A stretch of DNA of 64,000 nucleotides from assembly GCA_025642065.1 (NCBI GenBank), contig JAODUP010000550.1:303501-367500 (forward strand), given 5' to 3'. The notes below the pieces were generated by a model. It was not told where the DNA came from and did not search any database. It saw only the letters and a list, made by a program, of their open reading frames with translations. Position numbers and translations under genes: made by a program. Source of the stretch: Paralvinella palmiformis (lineage: Eukaryota; Annelida; Polychaeta; Terebellida; Alvinellidae). Positions 57,101 through 62,600 of the stretch are shown in pieces (position 1 is the stretch's first letter; each line of letters begins with the position of its first letter).

Positions 57101-59653
57101 CATAAAGAACTACACAGAAACCAGACAATAAAACGAAATAATTGAATCTAAAGGTGTTAACTAAACAATCACAAAATAAGAGACGGAACACTTTTCTATA
57201 TAATCTATCGCCTTTTATGCCAATTTTTATACAACGACACCACGTCATAATGTGCAGACAGAACCAGTACAGCAAATATCACAATGGAACCTAATTTAAT
57301 ATTTGAAACTAAAAATATAAAATACAACAGTAAATAACTAAACAAGTGTCATCAGGTAATTGGAAATAGTTCAACCTCCTTCACACTGCAATAATAAAAC
57401 GTCACATTTCTTGACATAAAAAGCACCTTCCCAGATCTAGTACCATAAACCTAGTAACTCTAGTGTGACACCGATTGGCCGCTGACTGATTGGAAAATTA
57501 TATAGAATAAAGACAAGCAATGACAATAACACCTACTCATCAATGGAGATGAGCGCTGGTATTTCAGACCAGAGACGGGCATATTTAACTGGCGTCACTG
57601 TCTCCTGTGGGTCACGGTCTACGTGCATGTGGTGCATCAATCGGCAGAATGAGGCTCGCAGCTCATACGGAAGAATCTCATCTGACATACACCTGAAAAT
57701 AGGACCACTTTAAAACTGACAGCACAAAATATGACACGAAGATCTTCCTTAATGCGTTGCTCAAGAAGATTTATCGGTGGATGGAATGTTCGAGGACACA
57801 GAAACATTGTTTTAGAAAATGCCCCATCAAACAAGAGGAGTGCTTACTCATCAATTGCCTTTTCACTTATGCTAACAGAATTGAACAGGAAAAGTGAAAC
57901 ATAAGCAACATTGAAAGTAAGCATCTTATTAAGAACAAAAACAAAAAAGCATCATGATACTTAAATTGTATTTGCTTTCCGACACTGCTGATGGTGTAGT
58001 AAAGTGGGACCCAATTTTATTTTATTAAAATATATTTGTAAATTATCTATACCTCAATATAAGATCCACATCGAGCTGAGAAGACAGGCTGTTGATTGCC
58101 AAGTATTGTCTATCCAGACACATGTTTGAGAAGAGATCAAGTTGATGCCTATAATAATCCAGGACATCTTTGTCCTCCTTTACACCATCGGATATGGCCA
58201 GATCCCGGATACCTTTAGATTTCATGCTGTTCTCCCAACAGAGCACCACCTCCTCCTCCTCCTCAATCGTAATGATCGGTTCTGATGGCTCCTCACCTTC
58301 AATTTGTTGTACTTCCATTTCTACTTCTACCTGAGTCTTGATGATTCTGAATAATTATTATGCTCACTTATAGTGTGTGTGTGTGCGCACGCATGTGCAC
58401 ACACACACACACACACACTTAAAAGACAAAGTTTTATACAGTCCATAGTTGAAGTTGTGTGTGTGGGCATGCACACACACATGTACACATGCACAAACAC
58501 ACACACACAAACACAAGCATGATAGTAAAACAATTTGCAAATTACTGCATTGTAAATTTCATACCTGGTGTCAATCAGTATATCAGCATTTTTATCAGCT
58601 AGAACAGATTTACATATCAGTTCTTGTGTGACTGGGATGGCAACCTTGTTAGACACACACAGGTCAGACAGATAGTCAAGAAATCTGTAAATATTAAACA
58701 ATATTTCTATGTTGACAAATACACTTAGCACAAGTTGTCGAATGTCAAGTATTGTAAATCTATCCAAAACTATTTCTTAAAATAACTCACAATAATTTTT
58801 TTTAAATAACAAAACCACTCTGGTGTATATGAAGAAAAAAAAACAGTGGTTACCTTGGTTCTCTGTTCTTTCTGACCAAATTGACAAAGGTGTCAATTTC
58901 AGATCCGGTGATATGCTTTTCCAGTAGCTTTCTGTTGTTATGGAGCAATGCTGTAATGGTATCTTCTGCCAAAACATCACAGCCAATCTGAGCTTGCATG
59001 AATGGGAACTTTTTAGCAATGTATTCCTGTTGAATACAAAATGGATTGAAACAGATAAGTGCTTCAAAACTTTATGGATGGGTTGTGTTCAGGTTAATGT
59101 GCAGAAAGAAAAATGCATACGTGAATAATATTGTTTCAAAGTCTTTATGAAGACAAAACATGTTGAAGCTTTTATGATAAATTTCCAACTTCATTGAGAA
59201 TTATTTCCAGTTGAACCAGACTAGTGGAGAACCATATTTTTTATTCTAACAAAGCAACCAAGAAAATGGTAATACACACAGACAGTTTGTTGATAAGTTA
59301 AAATATTCCTTCTTCCCAGATAGTAACCCTTTCCTCACTTCATTTGTAGACTGTGCATACAATTATTGCAATTTATTTTCATTTTTTGGCAATTCATTTT
59401 CTTTGAACAAACACTGATAGTACACTGTTTTCGTGCTGGCCCCAAAATTCAGTTATTTATCCCAAAGTGGAAGTTAATTAATTCCTTAACATTTGTTCAT
59501 AGGGAAGTGAGATCTAGAGTCTGTACTGTTGAAGCAAACTGTTAACTTAGATGACATAGCTCATAAAACCAACATTAGAACAGCCAATGTTAGACATTTA
59601 GGAACTAGCAAATAAGTGACAGTCACCATTGATTATAAAAAGAAACATTTCCC

Positions 59654-59696
<43 letters not shown>

Positions 59697-62600
59697 TTAT
59701 TTTTAATGTAAACAAGTTTGCTATATACCCTCACAGTATAGGTGCATACAACACAGAGGGGAAGCCCCCTAATAAAACGCATCACAAACACAAATATTAC
59801 TAGGATTTGAACTCTGATCTGCAGGAGCATGATACATTCAAGAATCACTGAAGAATGTGCACATGGTCAAGACGTTTTAATCCTGGTTGTGGAATACTAG
59901 GATGTATATAGATGATGATGATGATGACTGATGTTTTACGGCCAGTTTTGGGCAAAAGGTAGGCTAAATGGGCCAAGCGACCTCCAAAGGTAATGAGGCG
60001 AAGTCAAAGACGAAACAACCTTCAGATATGCCCACGCCGAGATTTGAACACGGGTGGTAGTGATCTGTGGTCCAACACGCTACCGCTAGACCACGGAGGC
60101 GCCCACTAAGATGTATATAGAAAGGAGACTTATTTTTAACACTGAATCAGTTTACTTCAGGATGGAAAGACCGAACTAGAAACACAGAAACAAATACCGC
60201 TGTCATGACTGAAGTAATAAAGATAACATATTATTTTTAGGAAATGTGATGCAACCAGGCTAACAACTTTTTATATACTAAATGTAGACGTTCAGAAGTA
60301 GGCTAGAGATATTACCTGGTTCTTTCTGTAGCTTTGCTGTGAAAGTTTGAGCAGTCTGTAGCACAGTCTACAGATAGATCTGAAAGGAGCATGTCTCGGA
60401 TCGGAGAGTTCCTCCATGTTTAAGACTGGGCCACGATCAGCTGTGGCTGTAAATGGTGCTTCAAGTATCTTAAATACCTTGATTGAATTAGATAAAAATT
60501 AGCGGAATGCAAAGCACATTAAGCTACTACTTCATACACTACTATGTTTGTGCGTGTGTGCACGCGTGCATGTGCACACACGCACAAACACACAAGCATG
60601 CAATGCATAGATAGCAAAAATAAATAAAATATATTACTTTATTAGTGATTTTATTTTGTTTCTTGAGGACACTACTGCAACATATCTAAACTTTTAACAA
60701 AATAATTTAGTCTTTAATCATCTCAGTTAGAAGTTTCTCAATCTGTCTCTCAGTTAATCGATAATTTATATCTCAATACATTTCATCACTGTTGATGCAT
60801 TATTATATTAAATATAACAAAAATCTTACCTGTTTCAGTATATTTTGTTCTCTAAGTAATTTCTGGCGTTCCCTGTCAGGATTTGAGATGGACACATCAA
60901 GTGGATCACCTCCCGTGTGGTTCTGTTGGTCAGCCACAAAATATATCATATCTGAGAGCAGCTGTGTGACAAACCTGTTGTGATGTATGATGTATAGGTT
61001 GCACTTAATAAACACAGACCACATTATAATTCATCTGCAGCAAATAAACCTAGCATTAATACACTGATAACAGAGAGCTACCTTTCATGAAATCATTCAC
61101 GTGACTGGTTTTATCACACAATACATTATGCATTAAGGCTTGTGTACCATCACAGGACAAAGGCTGTCTTGCAATAAGCTGGATTACAAACCTGCGTTCA
61201 TTCTGAGTTATTGAGCCAACTTTCTCTAGTTTAGAAGCTATGGCACCAAGCACTTTGCTGGCATCATTGGCAAAGTCCAAGTCCCTAACCTCTGACGGTG
61301 ATACTGGCACCACATTAAAGGCTTCCTTGTCTTCCTTTATAGCAGCACAGCCAACCTAAATAATATATATTTATTATATTACCTAGAATAGAAACAGACA
61401 GAAGATGGCACTGATTATCGGTACTTGGATCTTCATCACAATTAGATTGCTATATATTCCAGTTAAAATGTAGACAGAAATATTATAGTTAATAAGAGAC
61501 AACTTTAGATGTAAAAATCTTACTGATTCTTGGTAATGATGATATGCTACATGAATAAAAGAATAGGACATATACAGATTAATGTGGCCTACCAATGAAA
61601 AGGGGGGGGGGTATATAACATGTAAAAATACAGGGCTTTATATATACACTAGAATCCATACTTTCCTGCATCAAATTCATCACTAATCCATTAAAACTGA
61701 TTTGGATTTTTCTTGTTGATCAGTGTTTATGCATATTCATGAGACTTTAGAAAATAAACGTGTGCAAAAACAGGTCTCATATGGCAAGCCAAACCAATTT
61801 CTTACTTATTAGTATGTTAATTTATATATTTAGTGTAATATATCCCCCCCCTCTCTCTCTCTCCACAACACACACACACACACACACACCTATACAAGCA
61901 TTTATACAAATACACACACACATGCATATATGTTCTTGTTTTCACAGCACTTTATTATAAAATTTTATACAGTCCTACCGAATGAAAACATTGTGGAGAA
62001 TGCAAATGTAACTAAGCATTGATCAACAGCCAAAACCTATATTTTGGTGATTCGATGGTGACAAACTACAGGCATAGGGCAGAAAATCACTGGTACGCTA
62101 TGCCAGGCTGGCTAGATAGCAACTAACTGATGAATCGTACTTAGAAGACCAATAACAGTGGTTTAATCATAAGGGGATTTGCGAGATACCGATTTTATCC
62201 TTGGGATAAACGATTCAACCATATATTATATGTTTAACATATAAAATTATTACACCAGTTGCCTATTTGGAAATTGCACCATCAACCAGTTTGTTTACAA
62301 CATGATAACAGGAGACAGGCGGGAAACTGAATTTTCTATATGCTCACATGAACTAAAACACATGGAACCCGAGATACACACGTAAATCCAAGAATCTCTT
62401 TTTAATCTGTAAAAATCTTTTAAAATAGCACAGGGTTCATACACATTCTGACATCTCAGATTTGAGGACTTTCCAGGACCTTCCAATGTCGAATTCAAGG
62501 ACCATTTCAATGAATTCAGGAACTTTTAACGCGCAAAGATGCATCCATATTTCGGAAGATGTGTAACGACTGAATTCCTGCATGCTTATAATTAGAAATA

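Noticed and set aside
17133..60108. Functional tRNA genes at the A/B-box sequences
   Set aside because: Boxes are present, but the acceptor stem and anticodon arm cannot be closed, and each is attached to the same non-tRNA body. They are SINEs.
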